Counted from the first letter of the stretch, positions 46,401 to 55,384 are shown. The stretch is 64,000 nt of DNA from Aromatoleum anaerobium (GCF_012910705.2 NZ_WTVG02000037.1:1-64000), one strand, 5' to 3'. The notes: generated by a model from the letters alone, not told the origin. Program-made: numbers and translations.

Positions 46401-46964
46401 TCAGCTCAGTGCCCAGCCGCCGGAGCGGACCAGTATCAGTTGCAACAAGGTGCCGGCGGCGATCGCCACCGCGTAAGGCATGCGCCCGGCGGTCTGCGCG
46501 AGCGGTTCGAAGCGCGGGCTTTCGCCGCCCGCGGCGCGTACTGCGCTGGTGGTCAGCATGAAGCGCAGGTTCGCCGCGAGTTGCCGGAACGAGCGTTGCC
46601 ACAGCGCCATGCCGAGCGCGAGCACGCCGCCGGCGAGGAACGTCAGCACGACCACGCCGAAAGTCTGCAGCGGACCGAGGAAGGCGCCGACCATCATCAT
46701 CAGCTTGACGTCGCCGGCGCCCATCGCGCGTAGCAGATAGAGGGGAAACAGCGCTGCGAAGCCAACGGCGACGCCGGGAAGGGCGGACAACAAGCCAATG
46801 ACGCCACCCTCTGGATGCAGCGGACCCAGACCCGAAGGAGGCAAGAGTTGAAGCAGCGAGCCAAGCACCAAACCGATCAGGACAAGGGCGTTCGGAATCC
46901 GGCGCCGGCGAATATCCGTGACCACAGCGATCGCAAGAAGCGCGCACAAGAGGATCGCAGTCAT
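46401..46964 (-). CDS. tadV: TadV/CpaA prepilin peptidase
   Basis: The 187-residue A24-family aspartic peptidase cuts Flp pilin and pseudopilin leaders. Both catalytic aspartates are in context: TDIRRRRIPN and MGAGDVKLM. About six helices are predicted. GGAGG precedes ATG 46964. It follows the flp pilin genes and lies 22 nt before the ATPase gene. Confidence 0.93.
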   Translation of the reverse strand: MTAILLCALLAIAVVTDIRRRRIPNALVLIGLVLGSLLQLLPPSGLGPLHPEGGVIGLLSALPGVAVGFAALFPLYLLRAMGAGDVKLMMMVGAFLGPLQTFGVVVLTFLAGGVLALGMALWQRSFRQLAANLRFMLTTSAVRAAGGESPRFEPLAQTAGRMPYAVAIAAGTLLQLILVRSGGWALS

Positions 46965-47067
46965 AGCTGCCTCCAACGCTACTGTAAGCATTTGAGTGGA
47001 ACAGGGACTTGAAGGAGAGATCCCGGATACAGCAATCCCATCCGAAACCTCTCGTCAATTGACCAAC

Positions 47068-47235
47068 TCAGAGTTTCAGTTCGTCCCGGATTTTTTCGAA
47101 GACAAGTTTGAGGTTGTCCCCGACCTCACCTACAGCTGCGATGATCACGACTGCAATCAGCGCCGCAATCAGCCCGTACTCAATCGCCGTCACGCCTTCT
47201 TCATCCCGAATGAACTGCTTCATCATTTCCAACAT
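47068..47235 (-). CDS. flp1: Flp pilin 1
   Basis: The 55-residue class IVb pilin has a short leader ending RDEEG, the cleavage site before VTAIEYG (Glu at +5) and a single hydrophobic helix. GGAGAG precedes ATG 47235. It is probably the second pilin of a pair; the gap of 117 nt to flp2 contains a GCCGGA-CC-TCCGGC hairpin that may lower read-through. Confidence 0.92.
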   Translation of the reverse strand: MLEMMKQFIRDEEGVTAIEYGLIAALIAVVIIAAVGEVGDNLKLVFEKIRDELKL

Positions 47236-47352
47236 GATTCTCTCCTTCATCAAGAAAACGCCGGACCTCCGGCTGCCAAACCGGAGCGGGAGGCCCGTTC
47301 CGGGAAACCGCTGCGAGTCGCTTTTGCCCCTCGCAGTAAAACCTCTACCCCT

Positions 47353-47544
47353 TCAGGACACCGCGTCCGTCACCTTTGCGGCAACGTCGTCATAGAGCAC
47401 CTTGAGGTTGTCCCCGACCAGGCCGACCGAACCAACAATGACGCCGAAGATCAGGGCCGCCAGCAGTGCGTACTCAATAGCGGTGACGCCGTCCTGTTCC
47501 GCCCGGAATGCGTTGAGCATTGTCATGATCTGCACGGTCTTCAT
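47353..47544 (-). CDS. flp2: Flp pilin 2
   Basis: The 63-residue class IVb pilin has leader MKTVQIMTMLNAFRAEQDG and VTAIEYA at the cleavage site, then one helix. It is the first gene of the tad operon. It differs from the second pilin mainly in leader and C-terminal tail (KVTDAVS). Confidence 0.92.
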   Translation of the reverse strand: MKTVQIMTMLNAFRAEQDGVTAIEYALLAALIFGVIVGSVGLVGDNLKVLYDDVAAKVTDAVS

Positions 47545-47905
47545 TTCCGTCGTCCCGTCCTGTGCGTCTTGAGTTCAGATTAGGCTCCCCGCTTTTTCGC
47601 GACATCGGCAATTGCGCCCAATCCGGCTAGTCATATGCAACGAGGGACATGGGTGACAGTTGTCACGGCTGGCATTAACCCGGCGTATGGCCTGCGCGGG
47701 GCGATCCGGGTGCTTCGTGCCGCAGAGTGCTTGTGCCTGGGCGCTTGTGCTTGAGCAACACAGCAGCGGCTCCGGCAGAAACGATCGCACGCAGCGCAGG
47801 TCGCGTTGGTGGACGGGCGACGGGAAAATAGGCGGGCAGGAAGCGCAAAGCGCCGCGGCGTCCCGTTGAGCGGGAGGCCGCGGCGCATTTGTCGAGGCTT
47901 GCGTA

Positions 47906-48526
47906 TCAGAACACGAACGGGATGAGCCGCCACCTGACGCGGCTGCGATAGGCCTGGTACTCGGGTGTCTGTCCGAGATGTCTTTCCTCGAAATGCACGC
48001 GCGCCAGCAGCAGGCTCAGGCTGGCCGTCACGATCAGCAGATTCCGGGTCGAAAAATTGGCCGCGAGGTAGAACGAAAATGTGACCAGATAGCTGGTGTA
48101 GATCGGATGTCGGACGAGCGAATACATGCCACGGGTCTTGAGTTCGCGCAGCGCCGGAACAATGGCCAAGCTGCGGTTCAGCGACAGCACGCCGGCGATT
48201 TGCAGCGCCGAACCGAGCATCAGACCCCATTCGGCGATCGGCACCGGGCTATCCGCCGTGGGGCGGAGAAGCAGCGGAAGAAACGTTCCCGCGACGGCCA
48301 CGACCCACTCGGAAGGTTTTGTCGTGAGCGTTTTCGGCGGCGTGCGCAGCAGGAAAAATACCGCGACGAGCGTTTCGGCTATGGCGAATACCAAGAGACT
48401 TGTTTTTCCGGTTTGCGCGAAGCCGAAAAGATGCGCGACCGCGAAAAGCAGCCACAACACCGAGAGGGCTGCACCGGTCAGCGACTGTGTTTGCGCTGAA
48501 CCCAGGATGTGTGCGGTACGGGCCAT
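47906..48526 (-). CDS. Isoprenylcysteine methyltransferase-family membrane protein
   Basis: The 206-residue protein has about six helices and the ICMT/PEMT signature near the C-terminus: GMYSLVRHPIYTSYLV and FEERHLGQTPEYQAYRSRVRWRLIPFVF. Such enzymes methylate lipids or small membrane substrates with SAM; the bacterial substrate is unknown. ATG 48526 has GGAG 9 nt upstream. The gap 47545-47905 shows no gene. Confidence 0.82.
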   Translation of the reverse strand: MARTAHILGSAQTQSLTGAALSVLWLLFAVAHLFGFAQTGKTSLLVFAIAETLVAVFFLLRTPPKTLTTKPSEWVVAVAGTFLPLLLRPTADSPVPIAEWGLMLGSALQIAGVLSLNRSLAIVPALRELKTRGMYSLVRHPIYTSYLVTFSFYLAANFSTRNLLIVTASLSLLLARVHFEERHLGQTPEYQAYRSRVRWRLIPFVF

Positions 48527-48784
48527 TTGACATATCTCCACGCTTTGTTCCCACCGGGCAGCAATCCCGCCGTCAATACCTTTTCGGACGGCGCGCGTGT
48601 CATTCCAGCGGGGTTTGTCTCGAACGCTGCCGGCGGGTGCTGCTTTCCCGCGACGATTCGGTCTATCGGATTCCGATTTTCATGGTGATCCGGCGGCGCC
48701 GGTTCGGCATCGGCCGATGCGACTAGCCGGGGTGGTCTCGTTTGCCCGTCCGGTCCGTGACAATTGTCACCTTCAACTTTCCCT

Positions 48785-49168
48785 TCAGCCGGTCGCCCTG
48801 CGGATCGCCGCGATCAGTTCTTCGCCCGGTGCGGTTTTCGCAATGAAGCCGACCGCGCCGAGGCGTAGCGCCCGCAGGCGTACGCCGGGTTCGGCGAGGC
48901 AGGTGAAGACGACGATCGCGGCGCTGCAGCAGTCGAGAAGCAGCGGAATGAGGTCGAGCCCATCCTCGCCGCCGAGGTCGGCATCGAGCACGATGACGTG
49001 GGGCCGGACGCTGCGGGCGAGTTCGAGCGCCTGGCGGCCGCCGCGGGCGTGACCCGCGACCCGCATACGCGGCGCCTCGCTTTCGATCAGCGCGGTCACG
49101 CCGGCCAGAATCGCCCGCTGGTCGTCGACCAGGAGAACTTCGATCGGCGAGGCGGAAACGCTCGACAC
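48785..49168 (-). CDS. Single-domain response regulator
   Basis: The 127-residue protein is a receiver domain only: EVLLVDDQRAILAGVTALIE at the front, phospho-acceptor Asp in VIVLDADLGGEDGLDLI, TCLAEPGVRLRALRLGAVGFIAKTAPGEELIAAI at the back. There is no output domain, so it may act by protein contact. I chose GTG 49168 because a second copy of this 5' region at 54859-54969 has ATG at exactly the equivalent codon. No partner kinase is nearby. Confidence 0.78.
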   Translation of the reverse strand: MSSVSASPIEVLLVDDQRAILAGVTALIESEAPRMRVAGHARGGRQALELARSVRPHVIVLDADLGGEDGLDLIPLLLDCCSAAIVVFTCLAEPGVRLRALRLGAVGFIAKTAPGEELIAAIRRATG

Positions 49169-49335
49169 GGTGGCGTGCTCCACGCATGCGGCGAAGGCCG
49201 CGGATGATCGCAAGGTACAGCGAACACCGTAAGCGGCCCATAGTAAGAGATGCCCGGATTCGGCAGGACAAAACGACCGGGGGAGCGACGATGCATGGAC
49301 GATGAGGCTTCCTCGTGCCTGGCCGCCGCGGTGAG
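49062..49335. repeat. Left copy of a long direct repeat bounding the accessory island
   Basis: About 270 bp, covering the first 36 codons of the response-regulator gene and its upstream region, recurs at 54863-55166 in the same orientation with scattered differences. This copy has a single GATTCGGCAGGACAAAACGA unit; the right copy has it doubled. Confidence 0.85.
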
Positions 49336-49445
49336 GATGCAGGCTGCGTTCGGAGTGCGGCTGACGGCGACCCGCGAGCGGGTGCAGCGATGTGGTCGAG
49401 CAGGAGGCGACCTGCCGGAATGCGCCGGCTGCCGCGCCGGCCGAA

Positions 49446-50345
49446 TCAGTCGTCGGCGAAGACTTCGTCGAGGCTCGCGGCGTCGATCACCCGGTCGGCC
49501 CAGGTTTCCAGTTGCTCGGAGTCGGCACGGGCAAGGCGGTCGAGCACGTTCTGCGGAAGCGGGCCGAAGCGGCGGGTGAGCAGGCGGCGCAGGATGGTGC
49601 CTTCGCCTTTCACTATGCCTTGCTCCAGGCCTTTTTCCATGCCTTTTTGCATACCGCGCTCGATTGCGAGCCGTTCGACGCTGGTCACGTATCGCACTTT
49701 CCGTTCTCCTTCAATGTCTTCGATATCCTGCCACAGTTTGGCCTCGAGGGCCTTCGGCAGCTGCATCATCCAGTCGAGCACCGAGAACAGGCGCAGGATG
49801 CGGCGCTTGTTCCAGTCGCGTTCGTAGAGCAGGCGAACGAGCCGGCGTTTGGCCTGGAAGCGGGTGGCGGGATCCTGGCGGGTCTGGCGCGTGAGCAGGT
49901 GGGCCGCGGTTATGAGCGCGAACGGGTTCGTGTCCGCGAGCAGGGCGTCGAGCCGCTCGGCGTGGTCCGTCAGTTTGGCGACCGGAAAGCGGATGCCGGT
50001 CTCGCAGCCGAATGCTTCGACGTGGAACTGGTCGGGTCGCCACCCGGCCTCTTCATCCGCGAGCACGGCGAGGCTCGCCACCGGGCGGTCGTAGCGGTCG
50101 AAGAGGCGGTAGTTGTAGACGAACATGCGCCTGGCGAAGTCCGCTTCGCGGCTGCCCTGCACCTCGACATGGACGTACACCCATCCTTCGCCGCCGCCGA
50201 GGCGCGTGACCCGCACCAGCTTATCGACAAAGCGCCGGCCGAGCTCGGCGTCGCGCACGACCTGGCGCAGTTCCTGGTCGAGAAAGACGTGTTCGTGCGT
50301 CCAGTCGATCTGGCGATGGGCGTCGGGAAAAGGCAGCGGCCGCAA
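49446..50345 (-). pseudogene. PD-(D/E)XK/DUF4351 nuclease-like gene, copy A (5' truncated)
   Basis: It is nearly identical to the intact copy at 51418-52413 from FPDAHRQIDWTHEHVFL onwards, but the first about 30 codons are gone and replaced by the DNA next to hicB. The nuclease-like core is present (VYVHVEVQGSREADFARRMF), followed by a GMQKGMEKGLEQG coiled segment and the C-terminal DUF4351 helix (LLTRRFGPLPQNVLDRLA). It may still be translated from ATG 50345 with MRPLPFPDAH, but lacks the native start. Confidence 0.75.
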
Positions 50346-50378
50346 CCAAACTCGATGATCCGTGGTGGCCGTAGCCGA

Positions 50379-50702
50379 TCAAGCAGCCAGCTTGGCGCTC
50401 GCGAGACGGTTCAGGCTGACTCCTTGTTCGGCAGCCTGCATCGCCAAGGCGCGATGGACCTCAGGCGGAATGCGAACCCGGAATTCGCCGCTGTAGTGTT
50501 TTTCAGCAATCGGTGACGGGATCTTCTCGCCAGCGGTCTGCATCTCGGCCACAACATCCGCTACCACTTGGCGGATGCCTTTCAAGGCCGCTTCCGGCGT
50601 TTCAGCCAGCCACGACAGCGACGGAAATTCCGCGCACAGGCCCACATGTTCGCCATCCTCCGGCGACCACGTAACGCGGTAGGTATAGTGATCAACGCTC
50701 AC
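50379..50702 (-). CDS. hicB: HicB-family antitoxin
   Basis: The 107-residue antitoxin has the HicB fold (YRVTWSPEDGEHVGLCAEFP, then LSWLAETPEAALKGIRQVV) and a C-terminal ribbon-helix-helix (FRVRIPPEVHRALAMQAAEQ) for operator DNA. GTG 50702 overlaps the end of hicA, with GGAGGAAA upstream inside hicA. It neutralises HicA and represses the pair. Confidence 0.88.
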   Translation of the reverse strand: MSVDHYTYRVTWSPEDGEHVGLCAEFPSLSWLAETPEAALKGIRQVVADVVAEMQTAGEKIPSPIAEKHYSGEFRVRIPPEVHRALAMQAAEQGVSLNRLASAKLAA

Positions 50703-50949
50703 GGTGCATTTCCTCCAACTTCGCGATTGCGAGAAGCACCTGCCGAACCTGATATGCCTTGGCTTTTCCCTTGTCGTCCTGAATGTTGATTCGAGGATCG
50801 CCAGCCCAAGGTGTCTTGAAAATCGCGTGACTGGTGCCAATCTGGCGTGGCTTGCCGAAGTATTCCTCGCAGACTTTCTTGAGGTCACCGAACCGGACAT
50901 TAGCCGGTTCATGTCGCATCTGATCAAGGATCTTCTTCGAAGCCGCCAT
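50692..50949 (-). CDS. hicA: HicA-family mRNA interferase toxin
   Basis: The 85-residue toxin has a dsRBD-like fold with the catalytic histidine in QIGTSHAIFKTPW. HicA cuts mRNA and tmRNA. It is first in the operon and overlaps hicB by 11 nt. The order toxin-antitoxin is usual for hicAB. Confidence 0.88.
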   Translation of the reverse strand: MAASKKILDQMRHEPANVRFGDLKKVCEEYFGKPRQIGTSHAIFKTPWAGDPRINIQDDKGKAKAYQVRQVLLAIAKLEEMHRER

Positions 50950-50952
50950 GTG

Positions 50953-50984
50953 GAAAATGGTATCAATAGTGGCACCACATTTTC
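50953..50984. promoter_or_regulatory. Inverted repeat at the hicA promoter
   Basis: GAAAATG (50953-50959) and CATTTTC (50978-50984) form a 7-nt inverted repeat directly upstream of the hicA start. It is a likely HicB operator. Confidence 0.5.
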
Positions 50985-51118
50985 AAGCTGATCGCGACTT
51001 CCGATACAAAAAAATCCCGGCCGTAGCCGTGCTCAGCCGCGAATGGGCCGGTTCGCGGCTGAAGCCGCTCCTGCAATGTGTCGTCGAGGCAGTTCCGCGA
51101 GCCGGACTCTCGCGATGG

Positions 51119-51358
51119 TCAGTCCTCGGCGAAGACTTCGTCGAGGTTCGTGGCGTCGATCACGCGGTCGGCCCAGGTTTCCAGTTGCGCGGACTCGGCG
51201 CGGGCGAGGCGGTCGAGCACGTCCTGCGGAAGCGGGCCGAAGCGGCGGGTGAGCTGGCGGCGCAGGATGGTGCCTTCGCCCTTCACTATGCCTTGCTCCA
51301 GGCCCTTTTCCATGCCGCGCTCGATTGCGAGCCGTTCGACGCTGGTCACGTATCGCAC
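51119..51358 (-). pseudogene. PD-(D/E)XK/DUF4351 gene fragment, copy B
   Basis: Only the last 79 codons survive: RYVTSVERLAIERGMEKGLE, then the DUF4351 part FGPLPQDVLDRLARAESAQL to DEVFAED. Homology to the intact copy breaks near 51380. It has diverged slightly more than copy A, with changes such as DATNLDEVF. Confidence 0.8.
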
Positions 51359-51417
51359 TTTCCGTTCTCCTTCAATGTCTGCGACTGCACCAGTTTGCCG
51401 ACGACGTGCCGGCCGAG

Positions 51418-52413
51418 TCAGTCCTCTGCGAAGACTTCGTCGAGGCTCGCGGCGTCGATCACCCGGTCCGCCCAGGTTTCCAGTTGCTCGGAGTCGGCAC
51501 GGGCAAGGCGGTCGAGGACGTTCTGCGGAAGCGGACCGAAGCGGCGGGTGAGCAGGCGGCGCAGGATGGTGCCTTCGCCTTCGATACGGCCTTTCTCCAT
51601 GCCTTTCTCCATGCCTTTCTCCATGCCTTTTTCCATGCCCTGTTGCATGCCGCGCTCAGTCGCGAGCCGTTCGACGCTGGTCACGTATCGCACTTTCCGT
51701 TCTCCTTCAATGTCTTCGATATCCTGCCACAGTTTGGCCTCGAGGGCCTTCGGCAGCTGCATCATCCAGTCGAGCACCGAGAACAGGCGCAGGATGCGGC
51801 GCTTGTTCCAGTCGCGTTCGTAGAGCAGGCGAACGAGCCGGCGTTTGGCCTGGAAGCGGGTGGCGGGATCCTGGCGGGTCTGGCGGGTGAGCAGGTGGGC
51901 CGCGGTTATGAGCGCGAACGGGTTCGTGTCCGCGAGCAGGGCGTCGAGCCGCTCGGCGTGGTCCGTCAGTTTGGCGACCGGGAAGCGGATGCCGGTCTCG
52001 CAGCCGAATGCTTCGACGTGGAACTGGTCGGGTCGCCACCCGGCCTCTTCATCCGCGAGCACGGCGAGGCTCGCCACCGGGCGGTCGTAGCGGTCGAAGA
52101 GGCGGTAGTTGTAGACGAACATGCGCCTGGCAAAGTCCGCTTCGCGGCTGCCCTGCACCTCGACATGGACGTACACCCATCCTTCGCCGCCGCCGAGGCG
52201 CGTGACCCGCACCAGCTTATCGACGAAGCGCCGGCCGAGCTCGGCATCGCGCACGACCTGGCGGAGTTCCTGGTCGAGAAAGACATGTTCGTGCGTCCAG
52301 TCGATCTGGCGATGGGCGTCGGGAAAGTAGAAGGCGATGAATTCGGGGAAGGCTTCTTCGAGCGCTTCCTTCCACGGGCTGTCGTATTGATCCGCTTCCG
52401 TTGTTGATGTCAT
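51418..52413 (-). CDS. PD-(D/E)XK nuclease-like DUF4351 protein, copy C (intact)
   Basis: The 331-residue protein starts MTSTTEADQYDSPWKEALEE and has a restriction-like core with acidic VHVEVQGSREADF, as in Rpn/PD-(D/E)XK putative transposases that promote recombination. A coiled segment follows with four GMEK repeats, and a C-terminal DUF4351 helix pair (GPLPQNVLDRLARADSEQLE). Its function is not established. It is the only whole copy of three within 3 kb. Confidence 0.8.
   Translation of the reverse strand: MTSTTEADQYDSPWKEALEEAFPEFIAFYFPDAHRQIDWTHEHVFLDQELRQVVRDAELGRRFVDKLVRVTRLGGGEGWVYVHVEVQGSREADFARRMFVYNYRLFDRYDRPVASLAVLADEEAGWRPDQFHVEAFGCETGIRFPVAKLTDHAERLDALLADTNPFALITAAHLLTRQTRQDPATRFQAKRRLVRLLYERDWNKRRILRLFSVLDWMMQLPKALEAKLWQDIEDIEGERKVRYVTSVERLATERGMQQGMEKGMEKGMEKGMEKGRIEGEGTILRRLLTRRFGPLPQNVLDRLARADSEQLETWADRVIDAASLDEVFAED
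51594..51650 (-). repeat. 12-bp tandem repeat encoding GMEK units
   Basis: Four consecutive 12-bp units (GGCATGGARAAA on the minus strand) encode GMEK repeats in copy C. Copy A has one such unit followed by diverged forms and copy B one. The repeat keeps frame on expansion or loss. Confidence 0.75.
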
Positions 52414-52605
52414 GGCGCGATCCGTCTTTCAGAGGACGAAGCGCGTAATGATATTGGCATTGCTTCCACGCGTCCAGCATGCAGCGCGCGCGGGCGTCGG
52501 GCCTCGCACGGTGGGCAGGGCGCTGATGCGCGGCGCGCGCCGCGCGGGTGGGCGGCGGGGCGCGCCTGCGGCTAACCCGCCCGAAGGCTGCGGATGTGCG
52601 AAGCG

Positions 52606-54225
52606 CTAGAAAACGACGACGGCCTCGTTCGAGCAGGTGGCCGTTCCCGCTTCGCACAGCTTGTAGGTGTAGGCGCCGCCGCCGTTCTTGTTGATGGGGT
52701 CGGTGTAGGCCCCGTCGTTGCTCTCGGGAGGGGTGGACACGACGCTGCCGTTGCGCCAGACGTCGACGAAGGTGGATGTTGCGCCGGTCCATTGCAGATT
52801 GGCCTTCTGCAGGCCTTTGACCTTGTAGCCGGTGGCGGTCAGGCTGATGTTGGCGGGGGGCGGGGCGGGATCGTCGGCGGTCAGGGCCTGGTAGGCATTC
52901 ACCCGGCCGTATTTCACCCAGGCGCGGAAGTTCTGGCCGAGCGCGCCCTGTGCGTCGGCGCCGTCTTCGATGTGGCTGCGCACTTGCGCATTCGTGATGC
53001 CGGGATAGTGCGCCCAGACCAGCGCGGCGACGCCGGCGACGTGCGGCGACGCCATCGAAGTGCCCGACAGCCAGGTGTAGCAGCCGTCGGGGTCGTTCGC
53101 GGGCAAGCCGCAGGCGGCGTTCGGATAGGCGGAGAGAATGTTGTGGCCGGGCGCGGCGACCGACACCCAGGCGGAACCGAAGCTCGAGAAATACGCGAGG
53201 TTGTCGTGCCGGTCGGTTGCCGCGACGGAGATGACTTCGGGGAAGGCGGCCGGGTAGTGGCGGGTCGCCGCATAGTCGTTACCCGCCGCGGCGACCAGCA
53301 CCACGCCCTTGTTCCAGGCGTACGTGATCGCATCCGCTTCGGCCTGCGACGGTGAATAGGGATTGGGGTCGCTGCCGTAGCTCATGTTGATGACCTTGTA
53401 GCCCTGATCGGCGGCATAGAGGATGCCTTCGACCGAGTCCGCGACGTCGCACATGCCGAGCAGCGGAAAGGACTCCGACGGGTATTCGCGGCACACTTTC
53501 AGCGAGCCGATTTTCGCGCTCCACCCCACGCCGGCGGTGCCCCTGCCGTTGTCGGTGTTGGCGGCGGCAATGCCCGCGACGTGCGTGCCGTGTCCGATCA
53601 GGTCGCCGGGCGTGCTGCTGATCGTGAAGTTCTTCTGCTCGACACATTTGCCGAGCAGATCGACGTGGGTACATTCGACGCCGGCATCGAGGATCGCGAT
53701 CCTGACGGTGTCGCTGCCACGCGAGAGATCCCAGGCCTGCGGCGCGTCGATATCCGCATTCAGCGTGCCCGTCACGTTGGCGCCGGTATCCGGTTCGTAC
53801 AGCGGCTGGGCGGTGTTGTCGAGCCCCCACTGTTCGGGAAAGTAATCGATGCCGAGCCCCACCGGCGGCGACGGGTCCGCACCCTCGGTGGGCAGGACCA
53901 GCAGCCGGTAATGGTTCGGTTCGGCATAGCGGACATTGGGATTGCGCTGATAGAGCGCAATCGCGTCCTCGACCGTCCCCGGCGGCACCGCGAGCACCTG
54001 CACGCCGATCGCCGCGAAGCGCCGCACCAGTTGCGCCCCGGCGGCGGCATGCGCCTGCGCGATGTCGGCGCCTGGCGTGCCGGGCCGGAAGGCGACCAGG
54101 ACCCGGTCCGGCGCGAAGCGCGGCGGTGGCGTGACGCCCGCTGGGAGGCCGCCGGCATCGGCGAGTGGCGCGGCGAGCAGGAACAAGGCGCCGACGAGCG
54201 GTGCGACGAAGGTGGTATGACGCAT
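52606..54225 (-). CDS. Secreted subtilisin-like serine protease (S8)
   Basis: The 539-residue protease has a signal peptide (residues 1-24, ending ADA), an N-terminal prodomain (RFAPDRVLVAFRPGTPGADI), then the S8 domain with catalytic Asp in RIAILDAGV, His in GHGTHVAGIAA and Ser in SGTSMASPHVAGVAAL, plus the oxyanion Asn in AAAGND. The tail from about 455 is a small beta-rich domain (ATSTFVDVWRNGSV). It is of thermitase/fervidolysin type. GGAGG lies 8 nt before ATG 54225. Confidence 0.93.
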   Translation of the reverse strand: MRHTTFVAPLVGALFLLAAPLADAGGLPAGVTPPPRFAPDRVLVAFRPGTPGADIAQAHAAAGAQLVRRFAAIGVQVLAVPPGTVEDAIALYQRNPNVRYAEPNHYRLLVLPTEGADPSPPVGLGIDYFPEQWGLDNTAQPLYEPDTGANVTGTLNADIDAPQAWDLSRGSDTVRIAILDAGVECTHVDLLGKCVEQKNFTISSTPGDLIGHGTHVAGIAAANTDNGRGTAGVGWSAKIGSLKVCREYPSESFPLLGMCDVADSVEGILYAADQGYKVINMSYGSDPNPYSPSQAEADAITYAWNKGVVLVAAAGNDYAATRHYPAAFPEVISVAATDRHDNLAYFSSFGSAWVSVAAPGHNILSAYPNAACGLPANDPDGCYTWLSGTSMASPHVAGVAALVWAHYPGITNAQVRSHIEDGADAQGALGQNFRAWVKYGRVNAYQALTADDPAPPPANISLTATGYKVKGLQKANLQWTGATSTFVDVWRNGSVVSTPPESNDGAYTDPINKNGGGAYTYKLCEAGTATCSNEAVVVF

Positions 54226-54295
54226 GATCTTGTCCTCCGGGGTAACGGCTGACGTCTCGGGAACGGGAAAACCCGGCACGACGCTGCGGCGGCCT

Positions 54296-54320
54296 GCGGA
54301 TTGCGGATTGCGGATTGCGG
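54296..54320. repeat. Short tandem repeat of GCGGATT
   Basis: Three consecutive 7-bp units lie about 70 bp upstream of the protease start codon. The rest of 54226-54537 shows nothing I can name. Confidence 0.7.
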
Positions 54321-54537
54321 CCCGCCGTGCCGGTCGCCCGACCTGCCGAGGAGCTCGCGCAATGGCTTGCCGAACCCGCCGGACACATCCACTTTAGTGC
54401 GCGGCGGACGCTGCGCGCGCGGGAGGAGATGCCCGTCGCGCCTATGACAATTCGACTAGCGGGCTGGGCCGCCGTGGGGGCAGTGGGTTGCACGGCATGG
54501 ACAAACCGCAGGCGAGTCTGACCCGGTGCGCGGCAAG

Positions 54538-54557
54538 CCCCGGCCTTCAGGCCGGGG
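54538..54557. mobile_element. Terminal hairpin of an IS200/IS605-type element
   Basis: CCCCGGCCT-TC-AGGCCGGGG is a perfect 9-bp stem just 3' of the transposase remnant. IS200/IS605 elements end in such subterminal hairpins, not in inverted repeats, and TnpA recognises them. Confidence 0.6.
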
Positions 54558-54593
54558 AAGGATAGCGCGGGCGGCGTAGCCGTCCTGGTGGTT

Positions 54594-54862
54594 TCAGTGT
54601 GGGCTCTGCTGTTGTTCGATGTACTGGCGCACGATGGAAATCGGCGCCCCGCCGCAGGATGAGGCGAAGTAGGAAGGCGACCACAGCACGCCTTTCCAGT
54701 AGCGTTTCTCGATGTCGGGCCGCTCCTTGCGCAGCAAGCGGCTGGACACGCCCTTGAGGCTGTTGACGAGGTGGGAGACGGCCACCTTCGGCGGATATTC
54801 CACCCACAGGTGAACATGATCGTCCTCGCCATCCATTTCGATCAGTTGCGCCTCGAAGTCAG
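54594..54862 (-). pseudogene. tnpA: Truncated IS200/IS605 transposase (tnpA)
   Basis: The C-terminal part of a Y1-HUH transposase is readable: FEAQLIEMDGEDDHVHLWVE with the HxH metal motif, VSHLVNSLKGVSSRLLR, and IVRQYIEQQQ with the catalytic Tyr. About 45-55 N-terminal residues are missing. At the break (about 54862) the sequence changes abruptly into the repeated response-regulator 5' region. Confidence 0.82.
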
Positions 54863-54969
54863 CGCATACGCGGCGCCTCGCTCTCGATCAGCGCGGTCAC
54901 GCCGGCCAGGATCGCCCGCTGGTCATCGACGAGCAGGACTTCGATCGGAGGGGCCGAAACAATAAGCAT
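54859..54969 (-). pseudogene. Truncated copy of the response-regulator gene
   Basis: It encodes MLIVSAPPIEVLLVDDQRAI and goes on to RMR, then stops at a TGA created at the junction with the tnpA remnant; 36 codons in all. It matches the first 36 codons of the gene at 48785-49168. Confidence 0.85.
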
Positions 54970-55166
54970 GGCGGCGTGATCCACGCATGCGGCAAAGGCC
55001 GCGGATGATCGCAAGGTACCGCGAACGCGGTAAGCGGCCTATGGTAAGAGATGCCCGGATTCGGCAGGACAAAACGACCGGGCGGTGGATTCGGCAGGAC
55101 AAAACAACCGGGCGGTGGAGCGACGATGCATCGACGATGAGTCTGCCTCGTGCCCGGCCGCGGTGA
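54863..55166. repeat. Right copy of the long direct repeat
   Basis: It matches 49062-49335 in the same orientation. Inside it, a 30-bp unit is duplicated in tandem (55058-55087 and 55088-55117). At 55177-55204 a 28-bp match to the DUF2933 gene (58026-58053) follows, so the right side is a patchwork. Confidence 0.85.
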
Positions 55167-55384
55167 CCGCCATGCCCGCCATGCATGAACAGATGCATCA
55201 GCGGGAGCCCCGCCTGTCCGGGAGATGACCGGAAGATGAACCAAAAGTAATGCTCAGGTCATCTTGTGGTCAGTGGCGTCCGCCTAGCATGTGTCCAGGG
55301 TTGCTCGAACGCGAGCGCCTGATTCGAACACGGCGTTACCCGCCCGGTTTGATCCGAAGTAACACAGCTCACAAGGAGTAAATC

